From Pseudomonas oryzihabitans (lineage in GTDB: Bacteria > Pseudomonadota > Gammaproteobacteria > Pseudomonadales > Pseudomonadaceae): 64,000 bases of DNA. This document shows, piece by piece, positions 18,223 to 27,485 of the stretch. The stretch spans positions 2,074,001 through 2,138,000 of the forward strand of contig NZ_CP021645.1 of assembly GCF_006384975.1 (NCBI RefSeq), read 5' to 3'. Every line of letters begins with the position of its first letter. Within the stretch, counting starts at the first letter, position 1. The translations under genes were made by a program, and so were the position numbers. Under the pieces are notes generated by a model. It made no database searches. It was given only the letters and a program-made list of their open reading frames with translations, and was not told the origin of the DNA.

Positions 18223-18936
18223 TCAGCGATGCCGGGTGGTCGAACTCAGCTTGTATCTATCGCCCGGATGCAACAGCCGCACGTAGCTCACCAGATGCTC
18301 GTCCGACCAGGTGCGGCGGATCATCGACAGGCAGGCGGCGCCCTTGGCGATGTCCAGCCAGCGGGCGGTCTCGGCCGTTGCCAGCACCGCCTCGACGATG
18401 TGCTCGACGTCGCTGATCGGGCAACTGGCCACCAGCACCTCGTTGGGCGTTTGGCGGCTGAAGTCACTCTGCAGGTAATGCGGCACCCAGCGCGGATTGA
18501 CGTAGCGATCCTCCAGCTGGATGGCCACACCGTCCTCGAGATGCACCAGGATGCTATGGAACACCTCGGCGCCCAGGCGCAGTCCCAGGCGCAAGGCCAC
18601 CTCATCGTCGGCCGCCAGGGCTTCGCAACGCAGTACGCGATTGCTGTAGACCCGCCCGCGGGCGCGCACTTCGGCGGCGATATTCATCACCTCGTGCAGC
18701 GAGGATTCCGCCTTGCGCTCGATGACGAAGGTGCCGAGTCCCGCCTGGCGCGTCAGGTAGCCCTGTTGCACCAGGTGGGTGATGGCCTTGTTGGCGGTCA
18801 TGCGGCTGACGGCGAAATCCCGCGCCAGCTGTTCCTCGGTGGGAATCTGGTGATGCACCGGATAGACACCGCTCTGGATGCGCTCGAGCAGGAAGGCTTC
18901 GATCACCTTGTAGCGAGGGGGTGTCGTGCTGCTCAC
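18223..18936 (-). CDS. hutC: Histidine utilisation repressor HutC
   Basis: 237 residues from a GTG at 18936 (TGGAG upstream). N-terminal GntR winged helix (RYKVIEAFLLERIQSG, IPTEEQLARDFAVSRMTANKAI), then a UTRA ligand domain (FHSILVHLEDGVAIQLEDRYVNP, RTWSDEHLVSYVRLLHPG). HutC represses hut genes until urocanate binds. It lies 82 bases downstream of hutH on the same strand, and a HutC-type palindrome lies upstream of hutH at 20844. Because hutU is broken here, urocanate, the inducer, could accumulate unless another hutU exists elsewhere. Confidence 0.9.
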   Translation of the reverse strand: MSSTTPPRYKVIEAFLLERIQSGVYPVHHQIPTEEQLARDFAVSRMTANKAITHLVQQGYLTRQAGLGTFVIERKAESSLHEVMNIAAEVRARGRVYSNRVLRCEALAADDEVALRLGLRLGAEVFHSILVHLEDGVAIQLEDRYVNPRWVPHYLQSDFSRQTPNEVLVASCPISDVEHIVEAVLATAETARWLDIAKGAACLSMIRRTWSDEHLVSYVRLLHPGDRYKLSSTTRHR

Positions 18937-19018
18937 GCGAACTCCAGGGGTAGGAAAGGAAGCCGCGAATGATAACGCGCGGCCCGGCGGCGTGCCTGCC
19001 GGGTCGGCCACTATGCGA

Positions 19019-20551
19019 TCAGAGACTCGGCAAGAGTCTCGCCGGCACCAGCTCGTTCAGGCAGCCGCCCGCCAGCAGGGCCACGGCGCGCTCGATGTCC
19101 GGGGCGAAGAAGCGGTCCTCCTGGTAATAGGGCACCTCGGCGCGCAACAGACCACGCGCTCGCTCCAGCGCCGGGCTGGTCTTGAGCCCGGTACGGAAGT
19201 CCAGACCCTGGCAGGCGCCCAGCCATTCGATGGCGAGGATGCCCCGCACGTTGTCGGCCATGGCCCAGAGGCGCTTGCCGGCGTTGGGTGCCATGGACAC
19301 ATGATCTTCCTGGTTGGCCGAGGTGGGCAGGCTGTCGACGCTGGCCGGATGGGCCAGCGCCTTGTTGTCGCTGGCCAGGGCGGCGGCGGTGACCTGGGCG
19401 ATCATGAAGCCGGAGTTGACCCCGCCGTTCTCCACCAGGAAAGGCGGCAACTGGGACATGTGCCTATCCATCATCAGCGAGATGCGCCGCTCGGACAGGG
19501 CGCCGATCTCGGCCAGGGCCAAAGCCAGGTTGTCGGCGGCCATGGCCACCGGCTCGGCGTGGAAGTTACCGCCGGAAATCACCTCGAACTCCTCGGCGAA
19601 CACCAGCGGGTTATCGGAGACGGCATTGGACTCTACCTCCAGCACCTCGGCGGCCTGGCGCAACTGGGTCAGGCAGGCGCCCATCACCTGGGGCTGGCAG
19701 CGCAGCGAGTAAGGATCCTGCACCTTGTCGCAATTGCGGTGGGACTGGGCGATTTCGCTGGTCTCGGTGAGCAGCGCACGGTAGGCCGCCGCGGCATCGA
19801 TCTGGCCGCGCTGCCCGCGGGCGGCATGGATGCGCGCATCGAAAGGCGCCCGCGAGCCGAGCATGGCCTCCACGCTGAGCCCACCGCAGACGGTGGCCGC
19901 GGCATAGAGATCCTCGGCCTCGAACAGGCCGCGCAAGGCATAGGCGGTGGAGACCTGGGTGCCGTTGAGCAGCGCCAGGCCTTCCTTGGCCGCCAGGGTC
20001 AGGGGTTCCAGCCCGGCTATCGCCAAGGCCTCGCTGGCCGGCAGCCACTGGCCACGATGGCGCGCCTTGCCCTCGCCCAGCAGCACCAGCGACAGATGCG
20101 CCAGGGGCGCCAGATCACCCGAGGCGCCCACCGAGCCTTTGAGCGGAATATGCGGATAGACCTCGGCGTTGATCAAAGCCACCAAGGCGTCGATCACCTG
20201 GCGGCGGATGCCGGAGAAGCCACGCGCCAGGCTGTTGACCTTGAGCCAGAGGATCAGCCGCACCAGGGCGTCGTCCAGGGGTTCGCCGAGGCCGGCGGCA
20301 TGGGACAGCACCAGCGAGCGCTGCAGCTTCTCCAGGTCATGGGGGGCGATGCGGGTCGAGGCCAGCAGGCCGAAACCGGTATTGATGCCATAGGCGGTAC
20401 GGCCCTCGGCGAGGATGCGCTCGACGCAACCGACGCTGGCGTCGATGGCCGCGGCGGCACCCTCGGCCAGGACCAGGGTGACGGGCTGGCGATGGATCTC
20501 GCGCAACTGGGCCAGGGTCAGGTGGCCAGGCTGCAGGGTCAGGGTGTTCAT
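19019..20551 (-). CDS. hutH: Histidine ammonia-lyase
   Basis: 510 residues, full length. The self-forming MIO cofactor triad Ala-Ser-Gly is at residues 143-145 in [12 protein letters not shown]; the catalytic Tyr block [11 protein letters not shown] is near 51-61. The enzyme deaminates L-histidine to urocanate, the first step of the hut pathway. The ATG at 20551 overlaps the TGA of the hutU remnant by ATGA, a relic of translational coupling. hutI, hutG and an intact hutU are absent from this locus. Confidence 0.95.
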   Translation of the reverse strand: MNTLTLQPGHLTLAQLREIHRQPVTLVLAEGAAAAIDASVGCVERILAEGRTAYGINTGFGLLASTRIAPHDLEKLQRSLVLSHAAGLGEPLDDALVRLILWLKVNSLARGFSGIRRQVIDALVALINAEVYPHIPLKGSVGASGDLAPLAHLSLVLLGEGKARHRGQWLPASEALAIAGLEPLTLAAKEGLALLNGTQVSTAYALRGLFEAEDLYAAATVCGGLSVEAMLGSRAPFDARIHAARGQRGQIDAAAAYRALLTETSEIAQSHRNCDKVQDPYSLRCQPQVMGACLTQLRQAAEVLEVESNAVSDNPLVFAEEFEVISGGNFHAEPVAMAADNLALALAEIGALSERRISLMMDRHMSQLPPFLVENGGVNSGFMIAQVTAAALASDNKALAHPASVDSLPTSANQEDHVSMAPNAGKRLWAMADNVRGILAIEWLGACQGLDFRTGLKTSPALERARGLLRAEVPYYQEDRFFAPDIERAVALLAGGCLNELVPARLLPSL

Positions 20552-20800
20552 GGGTGGACTCCAGTGTCGATCATGGGCAGCGTCAGCCCCTGCTCCCGGG
20601 CGCAATCAATGGCGGTTTCATGACCGATGTCGGCGTGACGCCTCACCCGGTGGCCGGATCGTTGTGCAGCACTCCGCGCTTGCCTACCGACTCGGCGCAG
20701 AAGTCGCACGTCGCTCCCCTAGAGGTGGCCAATCTTCCCCGTACCGCCGTGGAAGCGGATGGGTCCATCGGCCATCGAACAGGATTAGGTTGAGCCAGAG
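20548..20800 (-). pseudogene. hutU: hutU (urocanate hydratase) remnant, C-terminal tail only
   Basis: Just upstream of hutH the minus strand encodes pieces of the urocanase C-terminus in two frames. One frame reads CAESVGKRGVLHNDPATG and then stops at TGA. A different frame resumes at 20646 with [18 protein letters not shown], then GLTLPM, ending at a TGA that overlaps the hutH ATG. Family proteins read ...[22 protein letters not shown]..., so one base has been lost at the join. Further upstream only a weak trace (FHGGTGKIG, for HHGGGVGMG) and an extra stop remain. The first ~85% of the gene is absent. Confidence 0.85.
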
Positions 20801-20843
20801 CGGGAGCGTTGCGACTACCAAGGACATGACAGACCGCCTCATT

Positions 20844-20857
20844 AATGTATATACATT
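20844..20857. promoter_or_regulatory. HutC-type operator
   Basis: AATGTATATACATT is a perfect 14-bp palindrome containing TGTA-N2-TACA, the half-site pattern reported for HutC of Pseudomonas. It lies ~290 bases upstream of hutH, just before the hutU remnant, where the original hutU promoter would be expected. Confidence 0.7.
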
Positions 20858-20969
20858 TAACGAGATAAAGCCATCAGGTCAAGCACCGGGAACGGAAAGC
20901 ACCATCTCGAAAGGTCGGAGCACCCGAGAAAGGTCTATACGTTAGAGATGAAGGGGCCGAAACCCAGGC

Positions 20970-21007
20970 AAAAAAAAGCGCGACCGCCATGGGGATGCCG
21001 GTCGCGC
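20970..21007 (-). terminator. Rho-independent terminator of the ABC transporter/HAD operon
   Basis: On the minus strand a 9-bp stem GCGCGACCG/CGGTCGCGC (21007-20999 and 20986-20978) is followed by eight T (20977-20970). It begins 16 bases after the HAD gene stop. Confidence 0.92.
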
Positions 21008-21022
21008 CGCCCTCCCCCGTGG

Positions 21023-21742
21023 CTAGGGCAGCGCTACGAGTTGGTCCAGATCCAATGCCGCGATGCTGGGCAGGCAAAGGTCGGCGACAGGCGCCAGGGT
21101 CTCGCGCCGCCCGGTGCCGCTGAGCACCCCGACCCGCAACCCAGCGCCGCCCGCGGTGGCCATGGCCATGTCGTGCAGATTGTCACCCACCACGGCGATT
21201 TGCGCGGGCGGGATGCCCAGCGCCTTGGCGAAGCCCAGCAGCATGCCCGCTTCGGGTTTCCAGCCGTAGCCGCTGTCATAACCCGCCACGTAGCTGACCA
21301 GTTCCTCCAGGCCGAAGGTACGCAGCATGAGCCGAATGGCCGCCTCGCTGTCGCTACTGGCGATACCGATGGCCAGGCCCCGCGCTGCCAGCCGTTCGAA
21401 GAAGACCCGCAGGTCGGTGACCGGCACCGCCTCGCTGGCGACGCCCTGGAACAGGGTATCCAGCGCTTGGATCAAGGCCTCCAGCTCGAAAGGACTGCCG
21501 GCGGCGATCCAGGCTTCGGCAATTTCCCGGGTATTACCGGCGGCGAACAGGCTATCGGCCTGGGTGAGCCCACTGGCAGCATCCATCCCGCCCACCCCCA
21601 GCAGACGCTGCGCAAGATCGACATCGCCCGCAGCCGCGAGCTTTGCCGCCCGGCGATTGGTCGGTCCCCAGGACTGGTGGTAGTCGATCAAGGTCCCGTC
21701 CTTATCGAACAGGATGGCTCTGATGGGCGTGGTCGTTTTCAT
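21023..21742 (-). CDS. HAD-superfamily phosphatase (Gph-like)
   Basis: 239 residues. HAD motif I FDKDGTL with nucleophile Asp13 and general acid Asp15; motif II Ser in GIASSDS; motif III Lys in GWKPEAGM; motif IV VVGDNLHDMAMA. Residues ~25-95 form an alpha-helical C1 cap. The motif is DKDGT rather than the DxAGT of phosphonoacetaldehyde hydrolase PhnX, so it is a phosphomonoester phosphatase type. Its ATG overlaps the permease stop (ATGA), showing operon coupling. It presumably dephosphorylates the imported compound or a derivative. Confidence 0.85.
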   Translation of the reverse strand: MKTTTPIRAILFDKDGTLIDYHQSWGPTNRRAAKLAAAGDVDLAQRLLGVGGMDAASGLTQADSLFAAGNTREIAEAWIAAGSPFELEALIQALDTLFQGVASEAVPVTDLRVFFERLAARGLAIGIASSDSEAAIRLMLRTFGLEELVSYVAGYDSGYGWKPEAGMLLGFAKALGIPPAQIAVVGDNLHDMAMATAGGAGLRVGVLSGTGRRETLAPVADLCLPSIAALDLDQLVALP

Positions 21743-23433
21743 CGGATCAGTTTCACGTCTTTGGCGCCGGCGAGCAGCAGGATCAATCGGACGATCAGCA
21801 GGCAGGCACCCACCGTGGCCATGATGCACACGGAGAAAGCCGCCGCCTGGTTCATGGCGCCCCGGTCGGACAGTTGCAGCACCGCCACCGAGGCGATCTG
21901 GGTGGATGGCGTGATCAGGAAGATCAGTGCCGACAGCGAGACCATGGCGCGCATGAAGTAGAACACCCACACCCCCAACAGCGTCGGCCAGAGAATCGGC
22001 AGGGTGACCTTGCGCAGGGTGCGCAACACCCCGGCACCGAGCATCCGCGAGGCTTCGTCGTAGCTCTTGCCCACCTGGGTCAGGCTGGTGTTGGTGATCA
22101 GGAACGCCTGGCTGTGGTTGTAGTAGACGTTGAGGATCACCATCGACAGCAGGGTGCCGTAGAGCACGTGCAGCGGATTGACCGGGTTGTTGAGCATCAG
22201 CACGTAGCCCAGGCCCAGCACCATGCCCGGCACCGCCGAGGGCAGGATGGCCAGCAGCGACAGCAGCGGCGTGGTCGGGCCGGGGAACTTGGTGACCACG
22301 ATGGCGCCCAGCCCGGCCATGATCACACCCAGGGTGGCGGTCAGGGTGGCGATCAGGATGCTGTTCCACAGCGGGGTGATGCCATCGGCGAAGTCGAAGG
22401 CGTAGTGCTTGAAGGTCGGCGTCAGGTTGTAGGGCCAGAGGGTGACGAAGCTGGTCACCACCACGATGCCGACGATGCTCAGCATGATGGCTGCGAAGCC
22501 ATAGAGGTACAGCCCGAAGCCCAGGTCACGAGCGCGGTCCGGACGCGGTTCCAGCGGCCGTGACTGGGGTGCGATCAGCGAGGTCTGTCGCCGGGTGATG
22601 CGTTTCTCGAGGATCTTGGCGATCATCGCCGGGATCAGGAGCACCACCCCGATCACCGCCCCCAGGGCGAATTGCGCCTGGCCGATCACCTGGTTGTACA
22701 TCTCGGTGGCCAGCACGTTGAAGTCGCCGCCGATCAGCATGGCGTTGCCAAAGTCGGTGAGCACCAGGGTGAAGCAGACGAAGCAGGCGGCGGCCAGGCC
22801 GTAGAGCGTCGGTGGCAGGGTGACGGTGCGGAAGGTCCGCCAGTGGCTGGCGCCCATCACCCGGGCGCTCTCGTAGGGTCGCGCATCGGCGATGGCCAGG
22901 GCCGCCGAAAGGATCAGGAAGGCGTAGGGAAAGGCGTAGAAGAGGTTGGCGGTGACGATGCCGTGGAAGCCATAGATGTTGATGTCCAGGCCCAGATAGC
23001 GGTTGATGGCGCCATTGCGGCCGAACAGCAGGATCAGCCCCTGGCCCTGTACCAGCGAGGGAGCGAACAGCGGCATCAGGGCGACCAGCCGCAGGAAGCC
23101 CTTGCCCTTGACCAGGGTGCGCTGCAGGCCGTAGGCGTAGCCATAGGCCAGGACGATCACCAGCACCGTGGTGAGCCCGGCCATGCCGACGCTGTTGCCG
23201 ATCAGGCCCCAGAAGCGGGCGCTGGCGAAGGCATTGGTGAAGTTGGCCAGGCCCGTTCCGGTCGGGGTTTCGGTGCTGCGGATCAGGATGGTGGCGATCG
23301 GCATCACCAGGAACAGCAGCAGACCGGCCAGCACCACCCCGGTCAGCGTCCAGCGTACCAGCCGGTCCTCGCCGACACGCTTCATGGGCAGTCGGGTCGC
23401 ACTGGCGCGCTCGGGGATATCGACACTACTCAT
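21739..23433 (-). CDS. ABC transporter permease, fused double-domain (AEP-type)
   Basis: 564 residues carrying two BPD permease units in one chain, with about twelve helices. EAA-like loops are ARVMGASHWRTFRTVTLPP in the first half and ASRMLGAGVLRTLRKVTLP in the second. Fused permeases of this length belong to the family labelled putative 2-aminoethylphosphonate transporter (also related to ferric-iron FbpB). It overlaps the ATPase gene by four bases at its start and the HAD gene at its end, so the three genes form one transcription unit. Confidence 0.88.
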   Translation of the reverse strand: MSSVDIPERASATRLPMKRVGEDRLVRWTLTGVVLAGLLLFLVMPIATILIRSTETPTGTGLANFTNAFASARFWGLIGNSVGMAGLTTVLVIVLAYGYAYGLQRTLVKGKGFLRLVALMPLFAPSLVQGQGLILLFGRNGAINRYLGLDINIYGFHGIVTANLFYAFPYAFLILSAALAIADARPYESARVMGASHWRTFRTVTLPPTLYGLAAACFVCFTLVLTDFGNAMLIGGDFNVLATEMYNQVIGQAQFALGAVIGVVLLIPAMIAKILEKRITRRQTSLIAPQSRPLEPRPDRARDLGFGLYLYGFAAIMLSIVGIVVVTSFVTLWPYNLTPTFKHYAFDFADGITPLWNSILIATLTATLGVIMAGLGAIVVTKFPGPTTPLLSLLAILPSAVPGMVLGLGYVLMLNNPVNPLHVLYGTLLSMVILNVYYNHSQAFLITNTSLTQVGKSYDEASRMLGAGVLRTLRKVTLPILWPTLLGVWVFYFMRAMVSLSALIFLITPSTQIASVAVLQLSDRGAMNQAAAFSVCIMATVGACLLIVRLILLLAGAKDVKLIR

Positions 23434-24470
23434 GACAGCCTCCGCAGGGACAGCATCGGCAGGTGCATGGAGATGGGATCGTCCAGCCGGACCGGCGCGC
23501 GGCGGCCGTGCAGTTCGGCCACCACGGGGGAACCGCCGGTGGCCGGTTGCATGGTCACTCGGGTGAGATTGCCCAGGTAGGAGATGTCGGTGACGCGGCC
23601 CGCCACGACGTTCTCGCCGGTGCGCTCCGCCGTACCCAGTTCGACATGCTCTGGGCGCAGGCAGACACGCGAACCGCCCTGGGGCCCGGCATCGCGCAGG
23701 CGCAGGGGTGCCTGGCCTAGCCAGCTGCGGCCTTGGTCATCGGTTTCGACGTCGAGGAAATTCATGCGGCCGATGAATTCCGCGACGAAGGTCGTACGGG
23801 GCCGGTCATAGAGTTCGTCCGGCGTGCCAACCTGCTCGATGCGTCCATTGCGCATCAGCACCACCAGGTCGGCCATGGCCAGGGCTTCTTCCTGGTCGTG
23901 GGTCACCATGATGGTGGTGATGCCGAGCTTTTCCTGCACGGCCTTGATCTCGGTGCGCAATTCCTCGCGCACCTTGGCGTCCAGGGCCGACAGCGGTTCG
24001 TCGAGCAGCAGCAGCGAAGGCCGCGGCGCGATCGCCCGTGCCAGGGCGATGCGCTGTTGCTGACCGCCGGAGAGCTGGTGCGGCAGCTTTCCGGCATGGG
24101 CGTCCAGGTGCACCATCTTGAGCATGGCGGCGACCCGCTCGGCCATTTCCGCCTTCTTCCAGTTGCGGCATTCCAGGCCATAGGCGACGTTTTGCGCCGC
24201 CGTCAGGGTCGGGAACAGCGAATAGGATTGGAAGACGATGCCGAAGTTGCGCTCCTTGGCGGTGGTGCTGAGCACGTCTTTCCCGTCGATCTCGATGCGG
24301 CCATCGCTGGCCTCGTCGAGGCCGGCGATGATCCGCAGCAAGGTGGTCTTGCCACAGCCGGACGGGCCGAGGAAGCAGACGAACTTGCCCGAGGGAATCT
24401 CCAGGGAGACGTTATCCAGAGCCGTCACGCTATCGAAGCGCTTGGTCACACCGCTGATGGTCAGTTTCAT
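23430..24470 (-). CDS. ABC transporter ATP-binding protein (AEP/Fe type)
   Basis: 346 residues. Walker A GPSGCGKTT near residue 37, Q-loop FQSYSLFP, signature LSGGQQQRIALARAI, Walker B LLLLDEPLSALD and switch His in MVTHDQEEA. The last ~110 residues form a TOBE-type regulatory domain. It energises uptake with the fused permease and the periplasmic binding protein encoded upstream. Confidence 0.92.
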   Translation of the reverse strand: MKLTISGVTKRFDSVTALDNVSLEIPSGKFVCFLGPSGCGKTTLLRIIAGLDEASDGRIEIDGKDVLSTTAKERNFGIVFQSYSLFPTLTAAQNVAYGLECRNWKKAEMAERVAAMLKMVHLDAHAGKLPHQLSGGQQQRIALARAIAPRPSLLLLDEPLSALDAKVREELRTEIKAVQEKLGITTIMVTHDQEEALAMADLVVLMRNGRIEQVGTPDELYDRPRTTFVAEFIGRMNFLDVETDDQGRSWLGQAPLRLRDAGPQGGSRVCLRPEHVELGTAERTGENVVAGRVTDISYLGNLTRVTMQPATGGSPVVAELHGRRAPVRLDDPISMHLPMLSLRRLS

Positions 24471-24492
24471 AGTGCCTCCGGAAAGCCCTTAC

Positions 24493-25506
24493 TTACCGCT
24501 CGTACTTCTTCTGCCAGGTCGCGATGGTCTCGGCACGATCAGCACTTGCCTTGGCGAAGTCCACCGGATAGAGCACCTTGGACACATCGGCCGGCAATCC
24601 CGCATCGCGGAAGTTCTTCGGCATCTCGCCACCCGGGATGGTCACGATGGCCTTCCACTTGTAGTAGGCGTTGGCCGCCGCCGGGCTGACGGTCCAGTCC
24701 AGGAAGCGCTTGGCGGCTTCCTGATGCTTGGAGGCCGCGACCAGGCCGTTGGTCTCCAGCTCGTTACCGGCGCCTTCCGACGGAATCACCATGGTGATCG
24801 GATAGCCTTCGGCGATGTTCTTGATGGCGCGCAGGTCGAAGGACAGGCCGACGGTGTATTCACCGGACGAGGCCACGTTGCACGGCCGCGAGCCGGACTT
24901 GATGTATTGGGCGACGTTCTTGTCCAGCGCGTCGAGGAAGGTCCAGCCCTTTTCCGGGCCCATCATCTGTAGCAACGAGGCGATCTGCACGTAGCCGGTC
25001 CCCGAGCTGGCCGGGTTGGGCATCACCACCTCGCCCTTGAACGCGGGGGCGGTCAGGTCCTTCCAGGAGGTGGGCATCGGCAGCCCTTTCTGCTTGAGGC
25101 GCTCGTTGTTGACGCAGAAGGCGGCCATGTAGCCGGTCACGGCGAACCACTTGCCCTTCGGATCACGGAACTGCTTGGGTACCGCATCGATGCCCTTGGG
25201 CTGGTAGGGCTCCAAGGTGGCAGAGATACGCGGATCGACCATGGAGGACGCCGCCATGCCCCAGATCACGTCATGCCGGGGATTGGCCTGCTCGGAAAGG
25301 ATACGGGCCACCAGATCACCCGTGGACAGTCGGAGCATCTGGATATCCAGATCCGGCATCGCCTTTTTCGCCTCGGCCAGGAAGGCTGCGGCCTCGTCTT
25401 CCTCGTAGGCGGTGTATACCGTGATGGTTTCGGCCAACGCAGAGCCAGCGAAGGTCAGCAGGGCCAGGGACAGGGTGGTACGACGCAAGATTCCGAAGCA
25501 ACGCAT
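24493..25506 (-). CDS. Periplasmic substrate-binding protein (family annotated as 2-aminoethylphosphonate binding)
   Basis: 337 residues; ATG at 25506 with GGGAG upstream. Signal peptide of ~24 residues (RRTTLSLALLTFAGSALA). The mature chain starts ETITVYTAYEEDEAAAF, a class-D/F periplasmic binding fold shared by ferric (FbpA/AfuA) and AEP binding proteins. Blocks such as VIWGMAASSMVDPR and SSGTGYVQIASLLQMMG fit the AEP-labelled family. First gene of the four-gene operon. Substrate not proven: the HAD and DeoR neighbours would also suit a phosphomonoester. Confidence 0.82.
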   Translation of the reverse strand: MRCFGILRRTTLSLALLTFAGSALAETITVYTAYEEDEAAAFLAEAKKAMPDLDIQMLRLSTGDLVARILSEQANPRHDVIWGMAASSMVDPRISATLEPYQPKGIDAVPKQFRDPKGKWFAVTGYMAAFCVNNERLKQKGLPMPTSWKDLTAPAFKGEVVMPNPASSGTGYVQIASLLQMMGPEKGWTFLDALDKNVAQYIKSGSRPCNVASSGEYTVGLSFDLRAIKNIAEGYPITMVIPSEGAGNELETNGLVAASKHQEAAKRFLDWTVSPAAANAYYKWKAIVTIPGGEMPKNFRDAGLPADVSKVLYPVDFAKASADRAETIATWQKKYER

Positions 25507-25772
25507 GGTGTTTCTCCCGATTGAAATGGCTGGCAGAGGTAAGTAGAGCAACCACAGGAAGAAAGTATTTTTTCTAATATTTATGACAGTACGAATGTTG
25601 TTTTAAGAAATTTCACCTGAGGTATTCCAGTCATTTTTGATCAATTGTCGTTTCTGGATAAAAACTCCTATCTTTGCCTCCAAGAACGACAGGAACGATC
25701 ACTGTCATCCCAACACTGTTACGCTCCAGCCCCACGCCGCTGGATCACATCCCCGCTTGTCCGAGGTCGATC

Positions 25773-26582
25773 ATGAGTTCGTCATCCCCTCTCCCCTCTC
25801 AGTCCGAGCAGCCCGAGCTGGGCAAGAAAGGACGGCGTCAGCAGGCGTTGCTGCAGCTTCTCGAAGCGACCAGCTATGTCTCCGTCGAACAGATCGCGGA
25901 ACGCTTCCAGATCACCACCCAGACCGCCCGGCGCGACATCGCCGATCTCGCTGCCCAGGGGCGCGTGACGCGGCATCATGGGGGGGTTGCGCTGGCGCTG
26001 GGCATCGATGTCGTCACCTATCGGCAACGGCGGATCGAGCGGGTGGAGGCCAAGCGCAGGATCGCGCAGGAGGTGGTGGCTCTGATTCCGGATGGGGCCT
26101 CGGTGTACCTGGATTGCGGCACGACCTGCGAGGCCATCGCCGACGTCCTGGTGCAGCGCTCGGGACTGAAGATAGTGACCTGCAACCTGCGGGCGGCCTC
26201 GTTGCTGGCGGAACGCACGGATTTCACCATCGCCGTGCCGGGTGGCTTCGTCCGTAATGCCGACGGCAGCGTCTTCGGTGAGGGCGCGGCGGATTTCTTG
26301 CGGCGCTTTCGCTTCGACCTGGCGATCATCTCGGTCAGCGGCATCGAGATGGATGGCCGCATGGCCGACGACGACCACCAGGAAGTGGCCCTGGCGCGTA
26401 CCGCCATCGCACTGTCGCGGACGGTGCTGCTGGCGGTCGACAGTTTCAAGTTCGGCCGCAGCGGCCTGGTCGAGTTGGGCAATCTGCGTGACGTGTCGCT
26501 GCTGGTCACCGAGGCCGCGCCACCGGCCGAACTGATACCGGTCATTGCCGAAGGCAAGGTCCGGGTACAGGTCTGCCGTTAG
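25773..26582 (+). CDS. DeoR family transcriptional regulator
   Basis: 269 residues; ATG at 25773 with GAGG upstream. The N-terminal helix-turn-helix is VSVEQIAERFQITTQTARRDIADL, the DeoR signature. The C-terminal DeoRC domain (DGASVYLDCGTTCEAIADVL, AVDSFKFGRSGLVELGNL) is a phospho-ligand sensing, isomerase-like fold. It is divergent from the ABC/HAD operon with a 266-base AT-rich gap, so it almost certainly controls it. DeoR proteins usually sense phosphorylated small molecules. Confidence 0.88.
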   Translation: MSSSSPLPSQSEQPELGKKGRRQQALLQLLEATSYVSVEQIAERFQITTQTARRDIADLAAQGRVTRHHGGVALALGIDVVTYRQRRIERVEAKRRIAQEVVALIPDGASVYLDCGTTCEAIADVLVQRSGLKIVTCNLRAASLLAERTDFTIAVPGGFVRNADGSVFGEGAADFLRRFRFDLAIISVSGIEMDGRMADDDHQEVALARTAIALSRTVLLAVDSFKFGRSGLVELGNLRDVSLLVTEAAPPAELIPVIAEGKVRVQVCR

Positions 26583-26603
26583 GCATCGACCAGGCAGCGG
26601 GCG

Positions 26604-27485
26604 CTACAGGGGTGTTACCGTCACCTCCACCGCCGGATCATGGCTGCCGCCGCCGAGGATCACTCCACGCAGGGGCGAGACATCGGTGAAATCGCGCCCC
26701 CAAGCCAGGGTGATGTGTTCGAGATCCGGCAGGACATCGTTGGTGGGATCGAAGTCGACCCATCCGAGCACCGGGCAGTGCACGCTGACCCAGGCATGGG
26801 ACGCATCGGCGCCGATCAGCCGCGGCTTGCCGGGCGGCGGCCGGGTCAACAGGTAGCCGCTGACGTAGCGGGCCACCAGCCCCAGGCCGCGCAGGCAGGC
26901 CAGCATCAGATGGGCGAAGTCCTGGCAGACACCGTGGCGGTGCTCCAGCACCTCGCGCAGCGGTGTCGCCACCTGGGTAGCGGTGGCGTCGAAGCGGAAT
27001 TCGCGATGGATCTTCTCCATCAGCGCCCGGCAGCCCAGCAGCAGCGGTCGGCCCGCGGGGAAGCAGTCCGCGGCGAAGCGGGCGAAGATCCGGTCGATGG
27101 GCACCGCCGGCGACTCGAAGCGGAAGTGGTGGACGTCCAGGGCCACGGTGGCGGCCGGATAGCGCAGGCCGTCGCGCACCTGTTCCCAGGCGGGCGAGTC
27201 CTCCAGCCGTAGCCCGGCGCGGGAATCCACCTCCACCTCCAGGTCGGTACCTACGTAGAGTTCGTCGTGCGGACGCTCGAAGGCCAGCCGCGTCAGGGGA
27301 TTGCCGAAGGCATCGATGGCGTCCTGGCGCTGGGTCGGCGCGGGCAGGATGGCCAGTTGCCGGGACAGGCAACGTTGCCAGGCGCAGTCGCGCGGCAACA
27401 GGTGCAGCAATTGCTGCGACAGCGACACCGGGGCCTCGTAGCGGTAATGGGTGTCGTGCTGGATGCGATAGCGAACCTGATTCAT
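26604..27485 (-). CDS. Transglutaminase-like protein (small member of the triad)
   Basis: 293 residues. N-terminal bacterial transglutaminase-associated domain (YRIQHDTHYRYEAPVSLSQQ), then the transglutaminase core with catalytic Cys in EHRHGVCQDFAHLMLA, His in ADASHAWVSVHCP and Asp in WVDFDPTND. Such proteins usually act as cysteine peptidases or amidases. Its ATG shares a base with the upstream gene's TGA (TGATG), so translation is coupled. It is third in the operon with the ATP-grasp/alpha-E fusion and the large transglutaminase. Confidence 0.85.
   Translation of the reverse strand: MNQVRYRIQHDTHYRYEAPVSLSQQLLHLLPRDCAWQRCLSRQLAILPAPTQRQDAIDAFGNPLTRLAFERPHDELYVGTDLEVEVDSRAGLRLEDSPAWEQVRDGLRYPAATVALDVHHFRFESPAVPIDRIFARFAADCFPAGRPLLLGCRALMEKIHREFRFDATATQVATPLREVLEHRHGVCQDFAHLMLACLRGLGLVARYVSGYLLTRPPPGKPRLIGADASHAWVSVHCPVLGWVDFDPTNDVLPDLEHITLAWGRDFTDVSPLRGVILGGGSHDPAVEVTVTPL

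Noticed and set aside
18926..20623. A 565-codon plus-strand frame over hutH
   Set aside because: hutH on the minus strand has its MIO triad and full length; the plus-strand frame is a composition artefact.
20600..20827. A minus-strand ATG frame at ~20827 as a small gene upstream of hutH
   Set aside because: It overlaps the hutU remnant in another frame, has no ribosome site, and its product resembles nothing. It is a by-product of the decayed sequence.
21023..21742. HAD gene as phosphonoacetaldehyde hydrolase phnX
   Set aside because: The nucleophile motif is DKDGT. PhnX has an Ala-Gly after the first Asp positions, and the expected cap lysine motif is not evident.
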